The position numbers and the translations under genes were made by a program. A stretch of 40,474 nt of DNA from the NCBI GenBank assembly GCA_024398295.1, contig JAKSJL010000010.1, positions 1 through 40,474 on the forward strand, read 5' to 3'. Each line of letters opens with the position of its first letter. Within the stretch, counting starts at the first letter, position 1. Shown here piece after piece: positions 1-7,680 of this stretch. This DNA is from Bacteroidales bacterium (GTDB lineage: Bacteria > Bacteroidota > Bacteroidia > Bacteroidales > UBA932). The notes beneath the pieces were generated by a model. That model saw only the letters and a program-made list of their open reading frames with translations, was not told where the DNA came from and did no database searches.

Positions 1-1241
1 TGGATGAGTGGCTGAACGAACTGAGGGTTCTTTCTGGTGTCAGCCTTCTTGGCTGCATTCTCATAGCTATTGAGAATATCAGCCTTCGCACGCTCGACCT
101 CACCGTCTGTGAGACCATATCTCTTAAGTCTCTGAACCTCGGTCATATATGCCTTGAATGCATCGATAGCCTGGCCATCAGCGCAAGATACTGAGCCATA
201 AAGAGCCTCGATAGACTCACAGAGTTTGGTGTTTGCGAAGAGAGCGCTGATGAATGGAGCGTTTGGACGAGCTGCGATGTCAGTGAAACGCTCTGACATG
301 CCACTGTAAACGATATCCTCAATGATGTCGATGAGAAGACCCTGAGCTGTGCCATTCATGATCTCAGGTCTTGCTGGACTTCTCCAGAGAAGAGTCATGC
401 CAGTACCTGAAGCCTCAGGATCGGTAACGATACCAATGACTGGCTCCTTATTCTCTGGGCATGCGATAACATCCTTCTGACGTGCATCTGGACCAGGTGC
501 AGGAATGTCAGAGAAAATGCTCTTGATCTTTGCCTCTACTGCATCTACATCTACGTCACCTACAACGATGAGCGCCTGGTTGTCTGGACGATACCAGGTA
601 TGATAGAATGTAGTAAGACTCTCTGGCTTGAAAGTCTTGAGGTTCTCCTCAGTACCGATGATAGAAGTATGAGCATACTTATTGTCACCATAAATGTACT
701 TGCCAGCAGCCTCACGCATACGCCAAGATGCATCATTGCGTGAGCGCTTCTCCTCGAGGATGACACCTCTCTCCGCATCGATCTCTGCAGGATCGCAGGT
801 CACGAAGTGTGAGTAGTCGTGCATGATGAGGATACAGCTGTCAACCACTGTATCGTTCACGAGTGGAATGTTTGTAAGCATGTAGATGGTCTGCTCCACA
901 CCGGTGGAAGCGTTAACATTGCCACCGAAAGAGGCGCCAATGCTCTGGAGGTAGTTCAGAATGCCCTTTCCAGGGAAGTTCTTTGTACCATTGAAGCACA
1001 TGTGCTCAAGGAAATGTGCGAGACCATCCTGGTCTGGTGCCTCCTGAAGTGCTCCAATGTTTGTCGCTAGGTAGAACTCTGCGCGCTGCGCAGGCTTGTC
1101 ATTCTGACGAATGTAGTAAGTCATTCCATTCTCAAGCACACCCTTGCGTACTGCAGGGTCGTTTGGAAGGAGCTGCATCTGCTGCGCATTCACGCCAAGT
1201 GCTGCGAACAGCGATGCGATGATAAAAAACAACTTTTTCAT
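1..1241 (-). CDS. M16 family zinc metallopeptidase (insulinase/pitrilysin-like), C-terminus cut by window edge
   Basis: Translated by hand from an ATG at 1241-1239; the frame stays open to base 1, so about 413 N-terminal residues are visible and the rest lies outside. A signal peptide (residues 1-19, ending VNAQ) sends it to the periplasm. The inverted zinc motif HFLEH is at residues 76-80 (H76, E79 and H80), and E157 follows exactly 76 residues later, which fits HxxEHx76E of pitrilysin-type peptidases. An FGGNVNAST stretch follows the motif, as usual in the family, and an M16C-type second domain begins around residue 190. Inferred role: degradation of peptides in the periplasm. The gene starts 18 bases after the dipeptidase stop with no promoter-like box between them, so the two are probably co-transcribed. 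Activity looks intact in the visible half. Full M16 proteins of this type are about 900 residues, so more than half is missing. Confidence 0.93.
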   Translation of the reverse strand, partial: MKKLFFIIASLFAALGVNAQQMQLLPNDPAVRKGVLENGMTYYIRQNDKPAQRAEFYLATNIGALQEAPDQDGLAHFLEHMCFNGTKNFPGKGILNYLQSIGASFGGNVNASTGVEQTIYMLTNIPLVNDTVVDSCILIMHDYSHFVTCDPAEIDAERGVILEEKRSRNDASWRMREAAGKYIYGDNKYAHTSIIGTEENLKTFKPESLTTFYHTWYRPDNQALIVVGDVDVDAVEAKIKSIFSDIPAPGPDARQKDVIACPENKEPVIGIVTDPEASGTGMTLLWRSPARPEIMNGTAQGLLIDIIEDIVYSGMSERFTDIAARPNAPFISALFANTKLCESIEALYGSVSCADGQAIDAFKAYMTEVQRLKRYGLTDGEVERAKADILNSYENAAKKADTRKNPQFVQPLI

Positions 1242-1259
1242 TTGTATTAATTTGTGAAT

Positions 1260-2762
1260 TTATTTGCTTGCAATTTTCTGGGCTTCGCCGAGGGCGCGCA
1301 GGAAATTTCCGCCCCACAGCTTCTCCAGGTCGGAGTCGCTCAGGCCGGCTTCCATCAGACGCACAGTGACATTGATGGCATCATTCATACCGTTTATGCC
1401 CTTGCCGCCACCACCGCCGTCGAAGTCGCATCCTATACCCACACAATCTATGCCTGCCACATCGATGCAGTGAAGAATGTGCTGTATCATCTCATTTATG
1501 GAAGCATTTGCGCGATCCTTGCGCATGAATGCGTCCACGAAGTACACCTGGCACACGCCCCCGATGCGCTTGAGCTCGCGCAGCTGGGCGTCTGTGATGT
1601 TTCTGTCATGGCCGTAGAGGGCCTTCGCGCCGCTATGGGTGCATACCACTGGAGCCTTGGAAATGGCGCACACATCCCAGAATGTCTTCTCTGAAGTGTG
1701 CGAGAGGTCGATGAGCATGCCGCAGGCGTTCATCTCCGCGACCACCTGCTTGCCGAACTCAGTAAGCCCCAGATGGTTGTTTGGGCTCTTCGCAGCCGAA
1801 GTATGGCAGACAGCATTGTCACCAGTGTGACAGAGCGTCATATAGGTGACTCCCCTGTCTCTGTATCTTCTCACATTTGAGATATCGGTGCCGATGCCGT
1901 AGGCGTTCTCTATGCCAATGAATACGACCTTCTTCCCCTGCACCTTGAGCGCCCTCGCCTCAGCTTCGGTGCGCGCGATGCCGCAGAAGTCACCCACTGA
2001 CTTCACATCATTCTCGATCTGGGTTATGATATCCCCACACTTCACCACAGCCTTGGCTGTAGCAGCTGCGTCATTTGAACCCTGGTGCAGGTATGCGACA
2101 GCGAAAGTCGCGTCCAGATAACCTTCGGTCATCTTCTGGACGCTCACCTGGTTTGTGAAGCGCTTGCCGATGCTGGCTCCATCTGAGTATTCGCAGGCCA
2201 GGTCATTGTGCGAGTCAAGGGTGAATATTCTCTGCATCAATGCTTTAGCCCTCTTGTAAGTAGTAGACTTAGCCACAAGCTCATCTATTGAAGAGAAACT
2301 GTCATCAATATGCTTGACGCCGGCATTAATGCTTTTCAGGAGCTCTGACTTTCCAAATACAGGGACATTTCTGTCTGAAACGGCCTTGATGAGAAGCAGT
2401 GCCGAGCCACCTTTCTCAGGCGAAGCGGCCTGGGCATCCATAGCCTTGATGAATGAAGTCGTCAGCACGAAGCCATCGAATGATGCGGCGAGGTCCCTGT
2501 ACATGTTGAAATCCTTGAGGTTCGAAGGCACACATACAGGCACGCCTCCTGCCTTGACGACAGATGCGATCAGTTCTGAATCAATGCTGCCGTCCACCGG
2601 AATGGCAATCACCGGTGTAGAAGGCAGACCAGGGGCGGCGACTGCATCTGCGTCGCCGAAAGTACCAGCCACCGATGACGGATACTTGCAGGACTGCGCC
2701 AATGCAGAAGTAGCCAAGACGGCCAATGCTATCGTACAGAAAGCTCTAAGGATAGTTCTCAT
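1260..2762 (-). CDS. Secreted M19 (renal/membrane-type) dipeptidase with N-terminal GATase1/C26-like domain
   Basis: 500 residues from the ATG at 2762. An ATG nine codons upstream (2789) is possible, but it overlaps a -7 promoter box and would put residues ahead of the signal peptide MRTILRAFCTIALAVLAT. The C-terminal two thirds (about 175-500) is a complete M19 dipeptidase: H185 and D187 in DSHND, E285 as bridging glutamate, H355 in DLSHTS, H376 in CTHSG and D446 in GCDFDG. M19 enzymes hydrolyse dipeptides with two zinc ions. Residues 50-165 resemble the N-terminal part of class I glutamine amidotransferase-like C26 hydrolases (AGGVPVCVPS, then SFDGFVLTT, then VPVFGKSE). The position where those enzymes carry the catalytic Cys in GxCRG reads GKSE here, so that domain appears non-catalytic. 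Divergent from a LysR-type gene and followed by an M16 protease. Confidence 0.92.
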   Translation of the reverse strand: MRTILRAFCTIALAVLATSALAQSCKYPSSVAGTFGDADAVAAPGLPSTPVIAIPVDGSIDSELIASVVKAGGVPVCVPSNLKDFNMYRDLAASFDGFVLTTSFIKAMDAQAASPEKGGSALLLIKAVSDRNVPVFGKSELLKSINAGVKHIDDSFSSIDELVAKSTTYKRAKALMQRIFTLDSHNDLACEYSDGASIGKRFTNQVSVQKMTEGYLDATFAVAYLHQGSNDAAATAKAVVKCGDIITQIENDVKSVGDFCGIARTEAEARALKVQGKKVVFIGIENAYGIGTDISNVRRYRDRGVTYMTLCHTGDNAVCHTSAAKSPNNHLGLTEFGKQVVAEMNACGMLIDLSHTSEKTFWDVCAISKAPVVCTHSGAKALYGHDRNITDAQLRELKRIGGVCQVYFVDAFMRKDRANASINEMIQHILHCIDVAGIDCVGIGCDFDGGGGGKGINGMNDAINVTVRLMEAGLSDSDLEKLWGGNFLRALGEAQKIASK

Positions 2763-2786
2763 CGTACACGTAATAAACAAAACAAA

Positions 2787-2794
2787 CAAATATA
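2787..2794 (-). promoter_or_regulatory. -7 box (TATATTTG) for the dipeptidase-M16 operon
   Basis: On the minus strand 2794-2787 reads TATATTTG, a match to the Bacteroidota consensus TAnnTTTG. It would start transcription about 20 bases before the chosen ATG at 2762. No clear TTTG lies 19-21 bp upstream, which fits a promoter that needs an activator bound at the adjacent palindrome. Confidence 0.5.
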
Positions 2795-2801
2795 CTTCAC
2801 T

Positions 2802-2832
2802 TTTACGTCAATACCTATTATATTTGCGTAAA
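2802..2832. promoter_or_regulatory. Imperfect palindrome between dipeptidase and LysR genes, candidate LysR operator
   Basis: TTTACG (2802-2807) is mirrored by CGTAAA (2827-2832). With one unpaired base, CAA (2809-2811) also mirrors TTG (2824-2826). The arms flank an AT-rich centre that contains the plus-strand -7 box TATATTTG (2819-2826). LysR-type regulators usually bind such interrupted dyads in the gap between themselves and a divergent target. Position therefore suggests self-repression plus control of the dipeptidase operon. Inference only. Confidence 0.45.
2819..2826 (+). promoter_or_regulatory. -7 box (TATATTTG) for the LysR-type gene
   Basis: Exact match to TAnnTTTG, 23 bases before the ATG at 2850 and inside the palindrome at 2802-2832. 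A regulator bound there would block this promoter. Confidence 0.5.
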
Positions 2833-2849
2833 TATAAGCATTTATTATC

Positions 2850-3350
2850 ATGTTCGAGGATTTCAGACTCAAGGCTTTCATCGCAGTGGCAGAGGAAGGC
2901 TCATTCACAAAGGCAGCCAGAAGGCTGGGCGTCAGCCAGCCGGCAGTAAGCCAGAACATAGCAGAACTGGAGAAGGCCACAGACTCCCAGCTCTTCGAGA
3001 GAGCCAAGGGATCTGTAGTGCTGACCGCCAAGGGAAAGCTGTTCAAGGAATATGCAGAGCAGATCTTGCACTGGTACAAGGAGACAGAGGACATCTTCGG
3101 GACGAATCCCTACAGGCTGGGAAGAAAGGTGCGCATTGCCATCAGTCCCGACCTTGCAGACATACTTCCCCCACGCATCTCGGACAATCTTTTTGCGTCA
3201 CAGGATGCCACTCACTTCATAATCCTTCCTTATGGGACTAAGCCTGCCGACATAGAGATCTGGTCCGAGGACGACATGGTTAAAGCCCAGGCCACGAAGG
3301 AGTTTGTACACTCAGCACTCTTTCAGAAGATTCTCACCAGCCTGACGTAA
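2850..3350 (+). CDS. Short LysR-type transcriptional regulator
   Basis: 166 residues. Residues 1-60 form a clear LysR winged helix-turn-helix: LKAFIAVAEEGSFTKAA, then LGVSQPAVSQNIAELE, then LFER and LTAKG. A linker helix covers about 60-90. Full LysR proteins are near 300 residues with two lobes of a periplasmic-binding-like effector domain. Here only about 75 residues follow the linker (from RKVRIAISPDLADILP), so most of the effector domain is missing. The stop (TAA, 3348-3350) is followed directly by a terminator, and I see no continuing effector-domain coding after it, so this looks like a natural short form rather than a fresh frameshift. Divergent from the M19-M16 peptidase operon, which is its likely target. 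The ligand cannot be predicted. Confidence 0.88.
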   Translation: MFEDFRLKAFIAVAEEGSFTKAARRLGVSQPAVSQNIAELEKATDSQLFERAKGSVVLTAKGKLFKEYAEQILHWYKETEDIFGTNPYRLGRKVRIAISPDLADILPPRISDNLFASQDATHFIILPYGTKPADIEIWSEDDMVKAQATKEFVHSALFQKILTSLT

Positions 3351-3376
3351 AAAAAAGGACCGCCATGAGGCGATCC
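3349..3376 (-). terminator. Rho-independent terminator of the ferredoxin gene
   Basis: On the minus strand an 8-bp stem GGATCGCC/GGCGGTCC (one G-U pair, 4-base loop; 3376-3357) is followed by a run of eight T (3356-3349). It sits 24 bases past the ferredoxin stop. It overlaps the stop codon of the convergent LysR-type gene and may serve both. Confidence 0.8.
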
Positions 3377-3400
3377 TATTTGATTCAGTCAATGTACAGA

Positions 3401-3574
3401 CTACTCTGCAGGGCTGATAGCACCCATAGGGCAAGCGTCAGCGCAAGCGCCACAGTCGATACAAAGATCAGGGTTGATAGAGTATACATCTCCCTCAACG
3501 ATAGCGCCCTGAGGGCACTCTGCCTGGCATGAGCCACAAGCAACGCAGATGTCTGCTGAAATCTGATGAGCCAT
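3401..3574 (-). CDS. 2[4Fe-4S] ferredoxin, 57 residues
   Basis: Read by hand from the ATG at 3574 to the TAG at 3401. Two CxxCxxCxxxCP cluster motifs are complete: C10, C13, C16, C20-P and C38, C41, C44, C48-P. These would hold two low-potential [4Fe-4S] clusters. The protein begins MAHQISADICVACGSC, the typical bacterial/clostridial-type ferredoxin fold with no insertions. Role: cytoplasmic electron carrier, in anaerobes usually for pyruvate or 2-oxoacid oxidoreductases and hydrogenases. It stands alone with its own promoter and terminator, so its partner enzyme cannot be named. No Shine-Dalgarno precedes the start; the leader is A/T-rich, as usual in Bacteroidota. Confidence 0.95.
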   Translation of the reverse strand: MAHQISADICVACGSCQAECPQGAIVEGDVYSINPDLCIDCGACADACPMGAISPAE

Positions 3575-3622
3575 TTTCTTATAAATTTTAAAAGGTTATT
3601 ATTTCTTTCGGAACAATCCTTG

Positions 3623-3654
3623 CAAATGTATGCTATAATATTTGATTAATCAAA
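3623..3654 (-). promoter_or_regulatory. Complete Bacteroidota promoter of the ferredoxin gene
   Basis: Minus strand: TTTG at 3654-3651, a 20-base spacer, then TACATTTG at 3630-3623. This matches the phylum's -33/-7 consensus TTTG-N19-21-TAnnTTTG exactly. It implies a leader of about 45 bases before the ATG at 3574. Confidence 0.75.
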
Positions 3655-3686
3655 TGTTATGCTAGAATTTTGTAAGATTTAAGTAT

Positions 3687-3694
3687 TACCTTTG
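3687..3694 (+). promoter_or_regulatory. -7 box (TACCTTTG) immediately before the DUF1573 gene
   Basis: TACCTTTG matches TAnnTTTG and ends only four bases before the ATG at 3699. Transcription would start at or next to the start codon, giving a leaderless or nearly leaderless mRNA. No TTTG at the right upstream distance was found. Confidence 0.4.
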
Positions 3695-3698
3695 CATT

Positions 3699-4859
3699 AT
3701 GAAAAACATTTTGACCATTCTTGCTGCCTTACTCGCAAGTTTCGTGCTAAATGCGCAGACAAGTTTCGAAGGAAAGGTAGAGATCGACCATACAGTACAT
3801 GATTTCGGCGATGTATACATCTCTGCAGGCCCTGTGAGCTGCAGCTTCAAGGTAAAGAATATCAGCAGTACACCTGTCACCATCTTCTCGGTTGTCTCTT
3901 CATGTGGATGTACAGATGTGAAGTGGACAAGGGATGAGCTTGCGCCTGGTAAGGAGGGAACCATCTCCGCCACATATTCAAATGACGAGGGTGCTTATCC
4001 TTTCGACAAGACACTCACCGCATACGTTTCCGACTGCAAGAAGCCTATCGTGCTGCACCTGAGAGGTGTATCGCGTGAGAAGGCTAAGCCTCTGAAGGAG
4101 ACCTACCCAGTGCGCATCGGCGACCTGGCACTCAAGGCTACCGACATCAAGGCAGGAAACCTCTCCCAGGGAGAGCAGAAGAGCGGTCAGGTGATGGTCG
4201 CGAATGTAGGCACAAAGCCTATCAAGGTATCGTTCAAGAATGTATCTGAGGGGCTTACCATCAAGGTCACCCCTTCCACCATTCCTGCAAACTCCACGGC
4301 CACATTGTCATTCGTGGTGAATTCTGACCGCGAGCATTGGGGCAAGTGCTACTACTATGCGACGCCGCTGGTGGATGGCAAGGAGTTCCGCACCACAGGC
4401 AAGCCTGCACCTAAGGAGAGCGTGCTCGGAGGCGAGGCCCTCAGAAGCACAGAGAATCCAGAGATCGGAGTCGGATCGACGAAGATCGGCATCTGGGCAT
4501 TCACGAAGGAGAACTTCAGCGGCTGGACCAAGGATCAGAAGAAGAACGGCGCCAGCCCTGTATTTGAGTCGACAAACAGCCACTTCGGCCATCTAAAGGC
4601 AGGCAAGACCTGCACGGCCACATTCACATACACAAACAAGGGAAAGTCTGACTTCACCATCTACAAGGCAGACAGCGAGCATGCTGGCGTCAAGGTGAAG
4701 AAGATAGAGGGAGCTGCGCCCGGAAAGACCGGCAAGCTGGAGTTCACAGTGGACACGAAGAGCATAGAGAAGGGAGAGGTAACCCTGCTCGTGAACCTCA
4801 CCACAAACTCCCCTACCCGCCCTCTCATCACCCTTTACATAACTGGAGTAATTGAATAG
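3699..4859 (+). CDS. DUF1573 domain-containing secreted protein
   Basis: 386 residues with a signal peptide (1-19, ending LNAQ). Residues 25-125 are a typical DUF1573 unit: HTVHDFGDV, then FKVKNISSTPVTI, then VVSSCGCT, with an Ig-like beta-sandwich pattern. A second beta-rich repeat covers about 135-225 (VMVANVGTKPIKVSF) and a third about 290-386 (HFGHLKAGKTCTATFTYTNK), so the protein looks like three Ig-like repeats with a linker near 230-285. Only the first repeat keeps the SCGCT motif. DUF1573 proteins are abundant in Bacteroidota and have no settled function. The stop directly abuts the ATG of the membrane protein at 4860, which implies translational coupling and perhaps a joint role at the cell envelope. 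The start is fixed by the signal peptide. Confidence 0.88.
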   Translation: MKNILTILAALLASFVLNAQTSFEGKVEIDHTVHDFGDVYISAGPVSCSFKVKNISSTPVTIFSVVSSCGCTDVKWTRDELAPGKEGTISATYSNDEGAYPFDKTLTAYVSDCKKPIVLHLRGVSREKAKPLKETYPVRIGDLALKATDIKAGNLSQGEQKSGQVMVANVGTKPIKVSFKNVSEGLTIKVTPSTIPANSTATLSFVVNSDREHWGKCYYYATPLVDGKEFRTTGKPAPKESVLGGEALRSTENPEIGVGSTKIGIWAFTKENFSGWTKDQKKNGASPVFESTNSHFGHLKAGKTCTATFTYTNKGKSDFTIYKADSEHAGVKVKKIEGAAPGKTGKLEFTVDTKSIEKGEVTLLVNLTTNSPTRPLITLYITGVIE

Positions 4860-5699
4860 ATGACAGCAGAGACTATCTTAGACATACTTAAGGAATCAGT
4901 CATACTCACCGTCGTGGTCGTGGGACTCATGATGGTGGTGGAGGTGATAAACTTCTACTCGGAAGGCAAGATTGGAGCATTCGCGGGACGCACGAAAAAG
5001 TGGCAGTCCCTGGTGGCGGGTATCCTTGGGGCCACGCCTGGATGCATAGGAGGCTATGTATCTGTATCAATGTACACGAAGGGAGTGTTCTCATTCGGAG
5101 CATTGATGTCGATGATGGTGGCCACCACAGGCGATGAAGCATTCCTCATGCTCGCCATGATACCTAAGCAAGCGGTGATCATCATCCTCGCACTGATGGT
5201 GCTCGGCATCGCGACAGGACTTGTCGTAGACAGGTTAACCAATGGCCCAGAGCCTACTCTGGCTCCTATCGACAAGGAAGGACATTGCCACGCTCACCAT
5301 CACAAGGACTCCCCTCACACCACCCTCAAGTCCAGACTGCTTCACACTGCAGGCCATGCTCTGAAGGTGTTCCTGTGGACATTTGGCATCATGATGGTGG
5401 TCGGCTTGCTGCAGCAGCGCGTGGACATCGAGAGCTGGATCAGCGGAAACACAGCACTTATGGTGCTGCTTGCTGCATTGATCGGCCTTATCCCTCAGTC
5501 TGGCCCACACATGATATTCGTAACAATGTTTGCGAGCGGCCTGGTGCCTCTCCCTGTGCTGCTGGCTAGCTGCGTCTCACAGGACGGCCACGCAGGCCTC
5601 CCCCTCATTGCAGAGACAAAGAAAAGCTTCTTCATCGCGAAGGGCATCAAGCTGGCTATGGCGCTTGTGATAGGCTATGCGGCCATGCTGTTCTGCTAG
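4860..5699 (+). CDS. Putative manganese/heavy-metal exporter, ArsP_2-like membrane protein
   Basis: 279 residues, predicted inner-membrane protein with about eight hydrophobic segments (approx. 12-32, 48-70, 76-97, 100-122, 172-190, 198-216, 222-240 and 258-279). Two similar halves each have a G/P-rich helix: ILGATPGCIGGY near 54 and LIGLIPQSGPHM near 207. A cytosolic His-rich loop (HCHAHHHKDSPH, about 142-153) separates them and probably binds metal. This is the pattern of the family annotated as putative 10-TM heavy-metal exporter or putative manganese transporter. Direction and metal are inferred. It begins at the base after the DUF1573 stop, so the two form a coupled pair. Confidence 0.78.
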   Translation: MTAETILDILKESVILTVVVVGLMMVVEVINFYSEGKIGAFAGRTKKWQSLVAGILGATPGCIGGYVSVSMYTKGVFSFGALMSMMVATTGDEAFLMLAMIPKQAVIIILALMVLGIATGLVVDRLTNGPEPTLAPIDKEGHCHAHHHKDSPHTTLKSRLLHTAGHALKVFLWTFGIMMVVGLLQQRVDIESWISGNTALMVLLAALIGLIPQSGPHMIFVTMFASGLVPLPVLLASCVSQDGHAGLPLIAETKKSFFIAKGIKLAMALVIGYAAMLFC

Positions 5700-5719
5700 G
5701 GAATTTGAGTTTTTTTGCT

Positions 5720-5727
5720 TACTTTTG
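5720..5727 (+). promoter_or_regulatory. -7 box (TACTTTTG) for topoisomerase IV subunit B
   Basis: Match to TAnnTTTG, 23 bases before the ATG at 5751, in the only gap (51 bases) between the exporter and this gene. No well-placed -33 element is visible. Confidence 0.5.
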
Positions 5728-5750
5728 TTAGATAATTCGAATCATAGAAT

Positions 5751-7673
5751 ATGGCTACAAGTACCTATACAGACGATAACATCAAAACCCTGGAATGGAG
5801 ACTCCACGTCCGCAAGCGTGCCGGTATGTATATCGGACGACTGGGAAATGGAGAGACCGAGGGCGATGGTATCTATGTGCTCGTGAAGGAGATCGTGGAT
5901 AATTCCATCGATGAGTTCTCCATGGGTTTCGGAAAGCAGATCCAGATAAAGATTGAAGACAACGAAGTAACAGTCAGGGATTTCGGACGAGGAATTCCTC
6001 TGAACTCCGTAGTCAAGGCGACCAGCGACCTTAATACCGGTGGTAAGTTTGACGACAGCGCATTCAAAAAGTCCGTCGGACTGAACGGAGTCGGTACGAA
6101 AGCCGTGAATGCCCTTTCGGAGTCGTTCTACGTATGTTCGCACCGAGACGGCGAGTGCTCATGGGCAAGCTACTGCCGTGGCGAGCTCCTGGACAGCGGC
6201 AAGGGGCCTACCACAGAGAAGAACGGAACCCTGGTGAAGTTCAAGCCAGACAGCGAGATGTTCGGTAACTTCGCGTTCAACATGGACTTCGTGGAGACCT
6301 TGGTGAAGAACTACTCATACCTGAAAAAGGGACTTACTCTCGTACTGAACGGGGTTTCATACAAGTCAGAGAACGGACTTCTCGACCTCGTGAACGAGGG
6401 CCTCAGCAAGGAGCCTATCTACCCACCTATCCACCTGGAGGGCGAGGATATCGAGATAGTGCTGACCCACGGAAATGCATACGGAGAGAACATCGCTTCA
6501 TTCGTGAACGGTCAGAACACGCGTGATGGAGGTACTCATCTAGCCGCATACAGGGAAGCCATTGCTAAGACACTGAAGGACTTCTTCAAGAAGAACTATG
6601 AGCCGGTAGACTGCCGTCAGGGCGTGGTCGGAGCCATCAGCATCCAGATCCAGGAGCCGAACTTCGAGGGCCAGACGAAGACAAAGCTCGGCTCTACATA
6701 TATGTGGGAGAAGGAAGTACTTGATGACAAGGGACATAACGTAAAAGGCGACGACGGTGCGAACCAGATCGACAGAGGCCCTACCATCAGAAGCTTCGTG
6801 AATGACTTCGTGGCTCGTCAGCTTGACAACTACCTGCGTATCCACAAGGAGATAGTCCCTGCACTCGAGGAGAAGATCAAGGAGAGCCAGAAGGAGCGCG
6901 AGGAGATCTCCAGCATACAGAAGAAGACACGCGAGAGAAACAAGAAAGCGAACGTCTATAACAGAAAGCTGCGTGACTGTCGCTTCCATTTCAATGATAA
7001 GGTGACAGAGAAGACCGCAGACGACATCGAGGCATCTTCTATCTTCATCACCGAGGGTGATTCAGCGAGCGGAACCATCACAAAGGTCCGTAATGCGAAC
7101 AACCAAGCGGTATTCTCCCTCCGTGGAAAGCCTATCAACTGTTATAAGGAAAGCAGAAAGAAGGTAGCCGAGAACGAGGAGCTCAACCTTCTCATCTCAG
7201 CCCTTGGCGTGGAGGACGATCTCGAGAACCTCAGATATAACAAGATCATCGTGGCGACCGATGCCGATGATGATGGAATGCACATCCGCATGCTGGTGCT
7301 CACCTTCTTCATGAAGTACTACCCAGACCTCATCAGACGTGGCCATGTACATATCCTGCAGACCCCTCTGTTCCGAGTGAGAAACAAGAAAGCCACCAGA
7401 TACTGCTACTCGATCGACGAGAAGGAGGCTGCCCTCAAGGAGCTCAAGAGTGGCGTGGAGATCACGCGATTCAAAGGTCTTGGTGAGATTTCATCCAATG
7501 AGTTCGTGGATTTCATCGGCAAGAGCATGAGGCTGGACAGGGTGAAACTGGCAGACGAGGAGTCCATCTCCGACATCATGGAGTTCTACATGGGTGAGAA
7601 CACCATCGAGCGCCAGAACTTCATCAGGGAGAACCTGAGGTCCGAGGAGGAGCTCGAGGATGTGGATATCTAG
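5751..7673 (+). CDS. parE: DNA topoisomerase IV subunit B (type IIA, ParE)
   Basis: 640 residues. The N-terminal GHKL ATPase has E47 and N51 in VKEIVDNSID, D77 in RDFGRGIP and the ATP lid with GLNGVGTKAVN (110-120). The transducer domain follows. The TOPRIM domain has E435 in ITEGDSASG and the acidic metal cluster DADDDG at 504-509, then the RFKGLGEIS motif. The length and the absence of the long GyrB insert fit Bacteroidota ParE. It pairs with ParC to decatenate daughter chromosomes using ATP and Mg2+. No parC is adjacent: upstream is a metal exporter and downstream the rpsF operon with its own promoter. Distinguishing ParE from a second GyrB rests on length and motif style, but type IIA subunit B is certain. 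Confidence 0.93.
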   Translation: MATSTYTDDNIKTLEWRLHVRKRAGMYIGRLGNGETEGDGIYVLVKEIVDNSIDEFSMGFGKQIQIKIEDNEVTVRDFGRGIPLNSVVKATSDLNTGGKFDDSAFKKSVGLNGVGTKAVNALSESFYVCSHRDGECSWASYCRGELLDSGKGPTTEKNGTLVKFKPDSEMFGNFAFNMDFVETLVKNYSYLKKGLTLVLNGVSYKSENGLLDLVNEGLSKEPIYPPIHLEGEDIEIVLTHGNAYGENIASFVNGQNTRDGGTHLAAYREAIAKTLKDFFKKNYEPVDCRQGVVGAISIQIQEPNFEGQTKTKLGSTYMWEKEVLDDKGHNVKGDDGANQIDRGPTIRSFVNDFVARQLDNYLRIHKEIVPALEEKIKESQKEREEISSIQKKTRERNKKANVYNRKLRDCRFHFNDKVTEKTADDIEASSIFITEGDSASGTITKVRNANNQAVFSLRGKPINCYKESRKKVAENEELNLLISALGVEDDLENLRYNKIIVATDADDDGMHIRMLVLTFFMKYYPDLIRRGHVHILQTPLFRVRNKKATRYCYSIDEKEAALKELKSGVEITRFKGLGEISSNEFVDFIGKSMRLDRVKLADEESISDIMEFYMGENTIERQNFIRENLRSEEELEDVDI

Positions 7674-7680
7674 CGAATTA

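Noticed and set aside
2763..2789. Longer N-terminus of the M19 dipeptidase from an ATG at 2789
   Set aside because: It would place the start inside the -7 box and put nine residues before a well-formed signal peptide.
2314..2949. Open frame of 211 codons on the plus strand opposite the M19 dipeptidase and into the LysR gene
   Set aside because: It overlaps two well-supported genes, and its sequence reads as an antisense shadow with no recognisable domain.
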